NCBI GenBank assembly: GCA_964496725.1
Contig: CAZCAS010000030.1
Span: forward strand, 1-13,074
DNA length: 13,074 nt
Origin: JAZGHN01 sp964496725
Lineage (GTDB): Bacteria > Chloroflexota > Dehalococcoidia > Dehalococcoidales > E44-bin46
Reading direction: 5' to 3'
In this document: positions 5,346-12,693 of the stretch, piece after piece
Layout of the letters: the number at the start of each line of letters is the position of its first letter
Numbering within the stretch: position 1 is the first letter of the stretch
The notes under the pieces: generated by a model
Told to the model about the DNA's origin: nothing
Seen by the model: the letters and a program-made list of their open reading frames with translations, nothing else
Databases searched by the model: none
Position numbers and translations under genes: made by a program

Positions 5346-7118
5346 ATGTGTGGCATTGTTGGTTATATCGGAAGCAAGCAAGCTCAGCCCGTTTTACTCA
5401 GATGCTTGGCCAATCTGGAGTATCGGGGCTATGATTCCTGTGGTGTGGCAGTGAGCGGCGGTGGCATGGAGGTGTATAAAGATGTGGGAAGGGTGGGAGA
5501 GCTAGCCAGGGTGGTGCCCAAGCTTGAGGGGGTGGTTGGCATTGGCCATACCAGATGGGCAACTCATGGTGAGCCGTCCCGGATAAATGCCCATCCCCAC
5601 CTCGATTGCTCAGGCAAGATTGCTGTGGTGCACAATGGAATAATAGATAATTTCCACAAGCTAAAGCAGCAGCTAATTGCTGAGGGGCATAATTTTATTT
5701 CTCAGACTGATACCGAGGTAATCCCGCACTTGATTGAGAAATACTACGATGGCAATCTGGAGGAGGCGGTGGGAGCCGCTTTGCGTGATTTAGAAGGCTC
5801 CTACGCTATCGTCGTATCGGTGGTGGGTGAGTCCAAACTGGTGGCTGCCAGGAAAGATAGCCCGTTAATTATCGGCATCGGCGATAGGGAGAACTTTGTT
5901 GCCTCGGATGTACCAGCGATACTGGACTATACTAACAGGGCTGTATATTTAGAAGATGGCGATATTGCCGTCGTTACGAAAAAAGATGTGCGAGTGTGGA
6001 GGAATGGCGCTGAGGTTAAGCGTGAGGAGCACAGGATTACGTGGAGTTTAGAGGACGCGCAGAAGTCAGGCTATGAGCACTTCATGCTTAAAGAGATTCA
6101 CGAACAGCCCAGGGTGATACGCGATACTCTTGGGGATTATACTCAGCAAGCCGGGCCGTCGAAGCTATTTGGTGCGGGTATAGATTGCATCCTCATGTTA
6201 GCCTGTGGTACCTCCTATCACGCTGCCTTGGTGGGAAGGTATATTCTGGAGGATTTGCTCCGTATCCCGGTTAGGGTTGAATTAGCCTCTGAGTTTAACT
6301 ATTGGGTGTCAACCTTGACCAACACTGGGGCTATCGCCATTACCCAATCCGGCGAGACAGCCGATACCCTCAAGGCTATGAGAAAGCTGAAGGATACAGG
6401 GTGTCCGCTGCTGGCCGTTACTAATGTGGTCGGCAGCAGTGCCAGTCGCGTTGCCGACCAGGTTGCTTATATCAGGGCGGGTCCCGAGATAAGTGTGGCG
6501 GCTACTAAGAGCTTTACCGCCCAACTTATGGTGTTATACTGGCTGGCGATGTCATATTCAGAGGTTGATGCCTGGAGATTGAATAGCCTGATTACGGGGA
6601 TAAGGCAGCTACCGAAGAAAGTACAGCAGGTGTTGGATAACGAGGGTGAGATTATGGAATACGCCAAGTATCTGGCTGGTTATGAGAATGCTTTCTTTAT
6701 CGGCAGGGGAATAAACTTCCCCGTAGCGCTGGAAGGGGCACTCAAGTTAAAGGAGATTTCCTATATTCACGCTGAGGGCTATCCTGCTGGGGAGCTAAAG
6801 CATGGTTCCTTTGCTTTGCTCAACGCGGACGTGCCCGTTATTGCCATTGTAGCTGGAGATAGTACCTACAATGCCATGCTGTCCAATATCAAGGAGGTTA
6901 AAGCTAGAGGGGCACCAGGGATAGCACTGGCTGTGGAGGGGGATGAAGAGATTGACCAGTTGGCCGATTTGGTCATTACTGTTCCTAAAGTAGATGTCAT
7001 ATTCTCGCCCGTGGTTAATACGGTAGCTCTACAGCTACTTGCCTACTATACCGCCAAACACAGGGGTTGTCCTATAGATACCCCGAGAAATCTGGCTAAA
7101 AGCGTGACCGTGGAGTAG
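5346..7118 (+). CDS. glmS: Glutamine-fructose-6-phosphate aminotransferase (isomerizing), GlmS
   Basis: This 590-residue protein is slightly shorter than the usual 600-610. It makes glucosamine-6-P from fructose-6-P and glutamine, the first committed step towards UDP-GlcNAc. The N-terminal glutaminase domain (about 1-240) starts MCGIVGYIG, with nucleophile C2 exposed after Met removal, and has RGYDS (27-31), GHTRWATHG (67-75) and HNGIIDN (96-102). Two SIS sugar-binding domains follow: CGTSYHA (287-293) and TQSGETADT (333-341) in the first, GRGINFPVALEGALKLKE (453-470) and AEGYPAGELKHG (476-487) in the second. The protein ends with the normal AKSVTVE tail, in which K587 is the fructose-binding lysine. 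The start ATG 5346 lies two bases after the previous stop with only GGGAG (5326-5330) upstream, so coupled translation is likely. No glmS ribozyme is possible in this gap. Confidence 0.97.
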   Translation: MCGIVGYIGSKQAQPVLLRCLANLEYRGYDSCGVAVSGGGMEVYKDVGRVGELARVVPKLEGVVGIGHTRWATHGEPSRINAHPHLDCSGKIAVVHNGIIDNFHKLKQQLIAEGHNFISQTDTEVIPHLIEKYYDGNLEEAVGAALRDLEGSYAIVVSVVGESKLVAARKDSPLIIGIGDRENFVASDVPAILDYTNRAVYLEDGDIAVVTKKDVRVWRNGAEVKREEHRITWSLEDAQKSGYEHFMLKEIHEQPRVIRDTLGDYTQQAGPSKLFGAGIDCILMLACGTSYHAALVGRYILEDLLRIPVRVELASEFNYWVSTLTNTGAIAITQSGETADTLKAMRKLKDTGCPLLAVTNVVGSSASRVADQVAYIRAGPEISVAATKSFTAQLMVLYWLAMSYSEVDAWRLNSLITGIRQLPKKVQQVLDNEGEIMEYAKYLAGYENAFFIGRGINFPVALEGALKLKEISYIHAEGYPAGELKHGSFALLNADVPVIAIVAGDSTYNAMLSNIKEVKARGAPGIALAVEGDEEIDQLADLVITVPKVDVIFSPVVNTVALQLLAYYTAKHRGCPIDTPRNLAKSVTVE

Positions 7119-7166
7119 GGAAGAACAGCCTGCTGTATTGGTTTATCTTGAGTTCCAAAATTGGCA

Positions 7167-7195
7167 TTGTTTTTTACAGCTGAGGTTTCTATAAT
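7167..7195 (+). promoter_or_regulatory. Promoter for the kinase-pepA-hydrolase unit
   Basis: A consensus -10, TATAAT (7190-7195), lies 17 bases after a partial -35, TTGTTT (7167-7172), in the 102-base gap after glmS. Transcription would begin near 7202. That is about 19 bases before the ATG at 7221 and one base before an in-frame GTG at 7203. No terminator for glmS is evident in the same gap, so readthrough from the operon is also possible. Confidence 0.55.
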
Positions 7196-7220
7196 CAGAG
7201 GTGTGGAAAATACCCACCTT

Positions 7221-7784
7221 ATGTCTGAAGTCCAGCAGCTTAGCGGGAGCCTGGGGCAACTTCCTGAGCCAGTGGTCAAACCTGCCTTTGTCGTTGTCAG
7301 CGGCTTGCCTGGAACGGGAAAATCTTACTTTTGTGCCCAATTAGCCGAGAGGCTACCGGTGGTTATTCTTGAAAGCGATGCCCTGCGCAAGGCTCTTTTC
7401 CCATCGCCGAGCTATAGCGCGCAGGAGAGTGCTCACCTTTTCCGGCTGTGCCATCTCCTCCTTGAGAGGTTGCTGGGGAGGGGGGTCTCCATTATTTTTG
7501 ATGCCACCAATCTATCAGAGCGGAATCGTGAGCATCTTTATAGCATTGCTGACCGTCTGGATGTTAAGCTTGTCCTGGTGAGGGTTGAGGCGCCGCCTCA
7601 GATTGTGTATCAGCGACTGAGGGCTAGAGGAGAAAATTCAGAGAGTAAGTCGGATGCCGACTGGATGGTGTATCGCAAAATGAAACCCTCGGTGGAGAGG
7701 ATCTGTCGTAACCACTATGCGGTGGATACCTCTCGGGATATCGCCCCGGTTCTGGACAAAATTGTGAGACAGGTTACCAGGTGA
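7221..7784 (+). CDS. P-loop kinase of the AAA_33 / polynucleotide-kinase-like family
   Basis: This 187-residue predicted ATP-dependent kinase has an undefined substrate. It has a Walker A GLPGTGKS (28-35), an acidic ESD after the next strand (51-53), the FDATN Walker-B-like strand (93-97) typical of the AAA_33/COG0645 kinases related to T4 polynucleotide kinase, and an arginine lid RLRAR (132-136). Relatives phosphorylate nucleic acid ends, nucleosides or small metabolites; nothing here discriminates. The start ATG 7221 is chosen as the only ATG just before the kinase core. GTG 7203 (six residues longer) and TTG 7161 (20 longer) are alternatives, and none has a good ribosome binding site. The TTG would lie upstream of the proposed transcription start. 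Its TGA ends two bases before the GGAGG of pepA, so the two are probably co-transcribed. Confidence 0.8.
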   Translation: MSEVQQLSGSLGQLPEPVVKPAFVVVSGLPGTGKSYFCAQLAERLPVVILESDALRKALFPSPSYSAQESAHLFRLCHLLLERLLGRGVSIIFDATNLSERNREHLYSIADRLDVKLVLVRVEAPPQIVYQRLRARGENSESKSDADWMVYRKMKPSVERICRNHYAVDTSRDIAPVLDKIVRQVTR

Positions 7785-7796
7785 AAGGAGGTTCCA

Positions 7797-9296
7797 GTGG
7801 ATATTAAGGTCATAGCTGGCGATATTGCTGAGGCCGAAGCCAGCGCTATCATAGTCAACCATTTTGAGGGGGTGAAGCGTCCCGAAGGTGATACGGCTAG
7901 GCTGGATAAGGCTTTGACTGGAGCTATCTCTCGGCTTATTGCCCAGGGTGAGATTAAGGGTAAGCTTAATGAGGCTACTGTTATTCATAGCCTGGGCAAG
8001 CTGCCAGCGGCTCGGGTGGTGGTCGTTGGTTTGGGGAAAAAGCGGGAGTTATCTCTGGATAAGATTCGGGGAGCAGTAGCCGAGACCTGTCGGCTATTGC
8101 GAAGCAAGGGCGTAGACAAAATTGCCACTATTGCTTATGGGGCAGGCATAGCCGGTATCACCCTGGAGGGCGCCGCCCAGGCGATAACTGAGGGCGCCCT
8201 GCTTGGTCTTTACACCTTCCGCAAGCATATAACCAGGAAAGCTGAGCATGGTGAAATCAAGCAGCTTGTTATAGTGGGAGCCGATAAAGCCGGGCTTCCC
8301 AGACTAGAGCAAGGCTGCACCAGAGGCAAGGTGTTAGCTGAGGCAACGCACCTGGCTCGTGATATGGCTAACGAGCCGGCCAACTATATGACACCTACTC
8401 ATATGGCTGAGACAGCAGCTAAGCTGGCTGATAGTTATGGCCTTGAGCTCAGTGTCCTCGAGCGAGAGCAGATGCTGAAGTTGGGTATGGGTGCGCTGCT
8501 GGGTGTGGCTCAGGGGAGTCGGCAGCCGCCGAAATTTATCGTTCTCCACTATCGCGGAGGTGGTTCCGCTGAGACTGATATAGCCTTGATTGGCAAAGGG
8601 ATAACCTTCGATTCCGGGGGCATCTCCATAAAGCCGTCAAAGGATATGGATGAGATGAAGGGGGATATGGCTGGGGGCGCTGCGGTTATGGCGGCTATCA
8701 GCGCCGTTGCTCAACTTAAGCTGAAGATTAATGTCGCTGCCATCATCCCGGCTACGGAGAACCTGCTTGGTGATTGTGCCCTGAAGCCAGGCGATGTTAT
8801 CACCGCTATTGATGGTAAGACCATTGAAATTGTCTCCACCGATGCCGAGGGGCGACTTATTTTAGCCGATGCCCTAGGCTATGCCGAAAAGTTTAAGGCT
8901 AAAGCTGTCATTGATGTGGCTACCCTGACCGGAGCCTGCCGGATAGCTCTGGGCGATGTATGCACTGGTGCTTTCGGCAATAATCAGGAGCTGGTGGATA
9001 AGGTGATTGCTGCTGGCGCTGAAGCCGGAGAGCTTATGTGGCAGATGCCGATGTATGACCAGTATAAAGAACAGAATAAGAGCGATGTCGCCGATATTAA
9101 GAATGTCGGCGGCAAATATGCTGGCGCTATCACCGCCGCTCAGTTTCTCGCTGAATTTGTTGGTGATACTCCCTGGGTTCACTTGGATATCGCTGGCACC
9201 AGTCTGAGCGACAAAGAGCGAGCCTATATGGTTAAAGGGGCTACCGGCGTGTCGGTACGCACCCTGGTGAACTTGGTCCTTTCTCTGGTCAAATAA
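7797..9296 (+). CDS. pepA: Leucyl aminopeptidase, M17 family (PepA)
   Basis: This 499-residue cytosolic aminopeptidase removes N-terminal residues from peptides using two metal ions. The N-terminal macro-like domain covers about 1-165 and the catalytic domain the rest. The active-site set lines up with E. coli PepA at a constant offset of three: K267 and D272 in GKGITFDSGG, K279 in SIKP, D290 in MKGDMAGG, and D349, E351 and R353 in STDAEGRL. The family signature is NTDAEGRL, so Asn is replaced by Ser at 347; the metal ligands are intact. The late segments VATLTGACRIALG and VHLDIAGTS are also typical. The start is GTG 7797, five bases after GGAGG (7787-7791), giving MDIKVIAGDI. It works in peptide turnover; some relatives bind DNA as regulators, which the sequence cannot show. 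Confidence 0.95.
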   Translation: MDIKVIAGDIAEAEASAIIVNHFEGVKRPEGDTARLDKALTGAISRLIAQGEIKGKLNEATVIHSLGKLPAARVVVVGLGKKRELSLDKIRGAVAETCRLLRSKGVDKIATIAYGAGIAGITLEGAAQAITEGALLGLYTFRKHITRKAEHGEIKQLVIVGADKAGLPRLEQGCTRGKVLAEATHLARDMANEPANYMTPTHMAETAAKLADSYGLELSVLEREQMLKLGMGALLGVAQGSRQPPKFIVLHYRGGGSAETDIALIGKGITFDSGGISIKPSKDMDEMKGDMAGGAAVMAAISAVAQLKLKINVAAIIPATENLLGDCALKPGDVITAIDGKTIEIVSTDAEGRLILADALGYAEKFKAKAVIDVATLTGACRIALGDVCTGAFGNNQELVDKVIAAGAEAGELMWQMPMYDQYKEQNKSDVADIKNVGGKYAGAITAAQFLAEFVGDTPWVHLDIAGTSLSDKERAYMVKGATGVSVRTLVNLVLSLVK

Positions 9297-9317
9297 TCGG
9301 GAAAGGAGGCTTAGGTT

Positions 9318-9959
9318 ATGAAGATAAAATACCTGGGGCATGCCTCTTTTTTGATTACCTCGGATGCTGGGATAAAAATAATCACCGACCCTTATGAAAC
9401 CGGCGGCGGCTTGAGCTACGGTGAAATAAAGGAATCGGCTGATATTGTTACCGTGAGCCATGACCATTTTGACCATAATAATGTCGTTGCTGTTCCGGGT
9501 AACCCCCAGGTAGTTAGAGGGACAGCCGAGGTCAAGGGGATGGAGTTCAAGAGCATTTCGACCTATCATGATGAAGCTCAGGGAGGGCAGAGAGGCAAAA
9601 ATACCGTCCTCTGCTTTGAGGTTGATGGCATAAAAGTCTGCCACCTAGGTGACCTGGGCCACCAGCTCAGCGGGGGGCAGGTGTCTGAGATAGGCTCAGT
9701 AGATGTGCTGCTTATTCCTGTAGGTGGCTATTATACTATTGATGCCAGGGTCGCCACTGCGGTCTCTAACCAGCTCAAGCCTAAGGTGGTTATCCCCATG
9801 CACTATAAGACCAGTAAGTGTGATTTTCCTATCGCTGGTGTGGAGCCGTTCCTTCAGGGCAAGAAGGAGGCGAAACAGTCGGATGCCAGCGAGGTGGAAA
9901 TCAAGGCGGAGGAATTGCCACCAACCACCCAAATCATAGTACTGAAACCGGCCCTGTAG
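9318..9959 (+). CDS. UPF0173 metal-dependent hydrolase (UlaG-like metallo-beta-lactamase fold)
   Basis: This 213-residue protein belongs to the UPF0173/UlaG branch of the metallo-beta-lactamase superfamily. The metal site is complete: H48, H50, D52 and H53 in SHDHFDHNN, H84, D112 in CHLGDLGH and H162 in IPMHYKT. The N-terminal MKIKYLGHASFLI is the standard opening strand of the family, and DPY at 24-26 is also typical. Relatives include ascorbate-6-phosphate lactonase and N-acyl-phosphatidylethanolamine hydrolases; this branch has no settled substrate. ATG 9318 is supported by GGAGG (9305-9309) eight bases upstream. It follows pepA by 21 bases and is probably its co-transcribed neighbour; a terminator-like element follows. 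The last 35 residues are Lys/Glu-rich and vary in the family. Confidence 0.93.
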   Translation: MKIKYLGHASFLITSDAGIKIITDPYETGGGLSYGEIKESADIVTVSHDHFDHNNVVAVPGNPQVVRGTAEVKGMEFKSISTYHDEAQGGQRGKNTVLCFEVDGIKVCHLGDLGHQLSGGQVSEIGSVDVLLIPVGGYYTIDARVATAVSNQLKPKVVIPMHYKTSKCDFPIAGVEPFLQGKKEAKQSDASEVEIKAEELPPTTQIIVLKPAL

Positions 9960-9981
9960 TACTGGATTGCTCTTGCTTATC

Positions 9982-10016
9982 AGGGCGCTTCGGAGGAGCT
10001 TTATCCCCCCTTTTTT
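9982..10016 (+). terminator. Terminator-like imperfect hairpin with T-run
   Basis: AGGG (9982-9985) can pair with CCCT (10008-10011), and GCT (9987-9989) with AGC (9997-9999), in an imperfect, bulged stem. Six T residues follow (10011-10016). The stem is weak, but its place between the hydrolase gene and a new promoter fits the end of a transcription unit. Confidence 0.4.
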
Positions 10017-10048
10017 AGCCTCACCTCTTTCGTTATGTTGACTTATGG

Positions 10049-10057
10049 TGGTATAAT
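10049..10057 (+). promoter_or_regulatory. Extended -10 promoter for the mobA-moeA operon
   Basis: TGGTATAAT is an exact match to the extended -10 consensus (TGnTATAAT). No good -35 lies 16-18 bases upstream (TTCGTT at 10029-10034), which extended -10 promoters tolerate. A TTGACT at 10038-10043 is too close for this -10 but could serve the TATATA at 10059-10064. Transcription would start near 10064, about 42 bases before the mobA start. Confidence 0.55.
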
Positions 10058-10105
10058 GTATATAGGGGGTGAGGTTGGAGGGTAGATAGAACCAAGAAAA
10101 ATAAG

Positions 10106-10723
10106 TTGGAGATAGGTTGTATTGTTCTTGCTGGGGGCAAGGGCTTACGCTTAGGTCAGGACAAGGCGTTAGAGACCGTTGGCAACAGGAGCTTACTTGA
10201 GCGGGTGATGTCCCGTCTCGATTTCTTTGATAGCGGTATTATTGTAGTTGTTGCCCCTGAGCGTTCCCTTCCTCAGTTTACCGGTTACCCCAGGTTAAGA
10301 GTAGTAAGTGATGTTTATCCCAATAAGGGTCCCTTGGGCGGCATTTATACCGGTTTAAAAGCATCAGATTCATTCTATAACCTTGTCGTCGCTTGCGATA
10401 TGCCCTTCTTAAACCAATCCTTACTGCGTTATATGACGCGAATTTCAGCTGGCTTTGACCTGGTGGTTCCCAGATTGGGGGATTTAGTTGAACCGCTCCA
10501 TGCTGTTTATTCCAGGCGTTGCCTGGCTCCTGCTGAGTCTCTGCTCAAGCAGGATGACCTGAGTTTGAGGCAATTTTTCACCTTGGTTAAGGTGAGGTAT
10601 GTGGAAGCAGAGGAGATTGATAGGTTCGACCCTGAGCATTTGAGCTTCTTCAATATTAACGATGAGGCTGATATGGATAGGGCAAGGCGGTTAGTGGGGG
10701 AAATGAGCTATGATAAGTGTTGA
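10106..10723 (+). CDS. mobA: Molybdenum cofactor guanylyltransferase (MobA-like)
   Basis: This 205-residue nucleotidyltransferase should attach GMP (or CMP) to molybdopterin to make the dinucleotide cofactor. Its motifs are LAGGKGLRLGQDKA (8-21, the GGxSxRMGxDK loop with K20), GPLGGIYTGL (75-84), the Mg-binding Asp in ACDMPF (D98) and NINDEADMDRAR (183-194, the family's NINTPEDL end). The canonical Ser and Met in the first loop are Gly and Leu, a mild departure. Next to moeA the MobA assignment is sound, though the general family also includes MocA and other small-molecule nucleotidyltransferases. The start TTG 10106 (LEIGCIVLAGG) is the only standard start in frame after the TGA at 10070-10072. 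The strongest Shine-Dalgarno, GGAGGG (10077-10082), lies 23 bases upstream, so initiation is unclear. It overlaps moeA by 14 bases. Confidence 0.88.
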   Translation: MEIGCIVLAGGKGLRLGQDKALETVGNRSLLERVMSRLDFFDSGIIVVVAPERSLPQFTGYPRLRVVSDVYPNKGPLGGIYTGLKASDSFYNLVVACDMPFLNQSLLRYMTRISAGFDLVVPRLGDLVEPLHAVYSRRCLAPAESLLKQDDLSLRQFFTLVKVRYVEAEEIDRFDPEHLSFFNINDEADMDRARRLVGEMSYDKC

Positions 10724-11954
10724 GCAGGCTTTAGATAAAATCCTCGGTTACGTGGGTGTCCTCGAGGACGAAGAGAGCCCTATTCTGGACTCTATGGGGC
10801 AGGTTCTGGCTGAGGATGTATATTCCAGCATTGATGTTCCTCCTCTGGATAATTCGGCTATGGATGGCTATGCGGTTCGAGCCGAGGATACTCGTGGCGC
10901 CAGCGAGCAGTCCCCTCGATTTCTCCGTGTTATTGGCACCGTCCCTGCTGGCTCTATTGCCGAGCGTGAAGTAGAATCAGGGACTGCCATGCGCATTATG
11001 ACCGGTGCGCCGGTGCCCAAAGGCGCTGATAGCGTGGTTATGTTTGAGGATACCGACGAAACTCAGCGCCAGGATTCCTCTGTGGAGATAGGCATCTTAC
11101 GCGAGGTTGAGGCTGGCTTGAATATTCGGCGGGCGGGTGAAGATATCGCCAGGGACTCGCTGGTATTAAGCAAAGGGACAGTGCTCAGGCCTTCAGAGGT
11201 TGGCGTTTTGGCTTCTTTGGGGCGAACCGTGGCGAGGGTCATCCGCCGTCCTGTAGTGGCTGTTCTGGCTACCGGAGATGAGCTGGTTGATATCGGTCGG
11301 CCTCTCCCCATGGGCAAGATTTATAATAGTAATACTTATAGTGTGGCTGCCTTGATTCGGCGCTATGGTGGCGTTCCTGAGATATTGGGAATAGCCCTGG
11401 ATAGCGAGGACTCGGTAGTAGCCAGTATCCGCCGTGGGCTGGATGCTGATATGCTGATAACTACAGGCGGCGTCTCCGCTGGCGACTACGATGTGGTGAA
11501 GGGTGTTTTGGCTAAACAGGGTGAGATTGCTTTCTGGACAGTTCGGATGAAGCCAGGGAAACCCTTAGCCTTCGGCACCATTAAGGCGGGCGCAGCTAGA
11601 AGTATTCCTCATGTTGGGTTGCCCGGCAACCCGGTTAGCTCTATGGTTACCTTTGAGCTGTTTGTTCGCCCTGCTATCCTTAAGATGATGGGCAAGAAGA
11701 ATTGGGCCAAGCCTACTATTGAGGCAGTGGCAGAAAGCTCTGTGGTGAACCGTGACGGACGGCGCGTTTTCACTCGTGCTGTAGTGGAAGAGCGGAATGG
11801 TCAATATTTCGCCCGAATAACCGGCCATCAGGGTTCAGGGATTCTGACCTCTATGGCCTCGGCTAACGGGTTGATGATTATTCCTGAGGATAAAGAAGAG
11901 GTGGTGCCTGGGGATGTGGTGGAGGTAATGATGTTAGATTGGAGGGAGGAATAG
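10710..11954 (+). CDS. moeA: Molybdopterin molybdenumtransferase (MoeA)
   Basis: This 414-residue, full-length MoeA inserts molybdate (or tungstate) into adenylylated molybdopterin. Motifs in order are PPLDNSAMDGYAVR (44-57), GTVPAGS (76-82), RIMTGAPVPKGADSVV (95-110), ATGDEL (187-192), IYNSNTY (204-210), TTGGVSAGDYD (251-261, metal-binding Asp 259), RMKPGKPLAFG (279-289) and GLPGNPVSS (303-311). The C-terminal domain IV (about 335-412) is present. The start ATG 10710 lies inside the end of mobA with GGGGG (10696-10700) nine bases upstream, so translation is coupled. Together with mobA this shows that the organism assembles a Mo- or W-bis-pterin cofactor for oxidoreductases. No MogA/MoaB domain is fused. 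Confidence 0.95.
   Translation: MISVEQALDKILGYVGVLEDEESPILDSMGQVLAEDVYSSIDVPPLDNSAMDGYAVRAEDTRGASEQSPRFLRVIGTVPAGSIAEREVESGTAMRIMTGAPVPKGADSVVMFEDTDETQRQDSSVEIGILREVEAGLNIRRAGEDIARDSLVLSKGTVLRPSEVGVLASLGRTVARVIRRPVVAVLATGDELVDIGRPLPMGKIYNSNTYSVAALIRRYGGVPEILGIALDSEDSVVASIRRGLDADMLITTGGVSAGDYDVVKGVLAKQGEIAFWTVRMKPGKPLAFGTIKAGAARSIPHVGLPGNPVSSMVTFELFVRPAILKMMGKKNWAKPTIEAVAESSVVNRDGRRVFTRAVVEERNGQYFARITGHQGSGILTSMASANGLMIIPEDKEEVVPGDVVEVMMLDWREE
11941..11950 (+). promoter_or_regulatory. Ribosome binding site that decides a TTG start for the DUF362 gene
   Basis: GGAGGGAGGA lies within the last codons of moeA and ends six bases before TTG 11957. It selects that TTG rather than the in-frame TTG at 11939, which is upstream of the purine run. 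Confidence 0.65.
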
Positions 11955-11956
11955 GC

Positions 11957-12688
11957 TTGATATTCAGGACCTCCGAGTTTGTTTTTGAACCACCAGACGT
12001 GGTATCTAGGGCGCGGCGTATTTTGATTAAGCCCAGCGCTGGTTACCCTGTGCCGTATCCAGCGACTACCAGCCCTGATATACTTGCGGTGATAATAGAA
12101 GGTATCAGGCGGGTTAGTGAGGCCGATATCATTTTGCTTGAAGGTACTCCTGGCGGTGATTCTATCCAGCCGATATATCGGGCTCTCGGTTACAGCTTCC
12201 CCCGGGTATTGACGCTGGATGTGAATAATTGTATCTGGGTGGAGGTAGATAACCCTCTGCGTAAGCCTTTGGCTGTACCCACCTTCTGGGTGCCTAATGT
12301 TGTTTTGTCTAGTGACTACCTGATAACTGTGGCTCCATTAAAGGTGGTTAAGGACAGAGCTAGCCTGAGCCTGATGAACCTGCTTTCTTTGTTGCCCAGC
12401 AGCAGGTATGGGGGTGGAGCTCAAGGGGGCTGGAGGGATTTGTATGAATTAGGAATAGATAAGGTGGTGGCTGACCTGTATTTTACTTTGCCCTTTGACT
12501 TGGGGATTATTGAAGCCCAGCAGAAGTTTACGACTCAGGATGACCCCACTCAGGGGGAGGTCGAGGAATGTGGCAAGGTGTTTATTGGTGAGCCTTATCA
12601 GGTAGATTGTGAGGCCTCAGAGGCACTGGGGCTTAAAACAAGGTATCTTGATTGGATCAATGTATCTAAGGTAGAATTTGAGGGCTAA
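11957..12688 (+). CDS. DUF362 domain protein (single domain, no ferredoxin part)
   Basis: This 243-residue protein is recognised as DUF362 from the segment IKPSAGYPVPYPATTSPDIL (24-43), matching the family's KPN...TxPevv pattern, followed by a helix and the strand ADIILLEGTPGG (56-67). Many DUF362 proteins carry two 4Fe-4S ferredoxin motifs or a Tat signal; this one has neither, and its only Cys residues (92, 205, 218) do not form a cluster motif. The biochemical role of DUF362 is unknown; it is often grouped with redox or cofactor genes. Here it starts two bases after moeA, so it belongs to the molybdenum-cofactor transcription unit, but a role there is only an inference. The start is TTG 11957, chosen by GGAGGGAGGA six bases upstream, giving MIFRTSEFVF. 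Confidence 0.8.
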   Translation: MIFRTSEFVFEPPDVVSRARRILIKPSAGYPVPYPATTSPDILAVIIEGIRRVSEADIILLEGTPGGDSIQPIYRALGYSFPRVLTLDVNNCIWVEVDNPLRKPLAVPTFWVPNVVLSSDYLITVAPLKVVKDRASLSLMNLLSLLPSSRYGGGAQGGWRDLYELGIDKVVADLYFTLPFDLGIIEAQQKFTTQDDPTQGEVEECGKVFIGEPYQVDCEASEALGLKTRYLDWINVSKVEFEG

Positions 12689-12693
12689 GGCTT

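Noticed and set aside
5341..5346. Possible glmS ribozyme or leader control before glmS
   Set aside because: Only two bases separate the previous stop from the glmS start, so there is no room for the ribozyme, and the upstream sequence is coding.
7125..7136. ACAGC-CT-GCTGT palindrome after glmS as a terminator
   Set aside because: A five-base stem with a two-base loop and no following T-run is not a credible terminator.
8874..9644. Long minus-strand open frame (256 codons) across the pepA and UPF0173 genes
   Set aside because: It is antisense to two well-supported genes and spans their junction. The translation is low-complexity shadow sequence.
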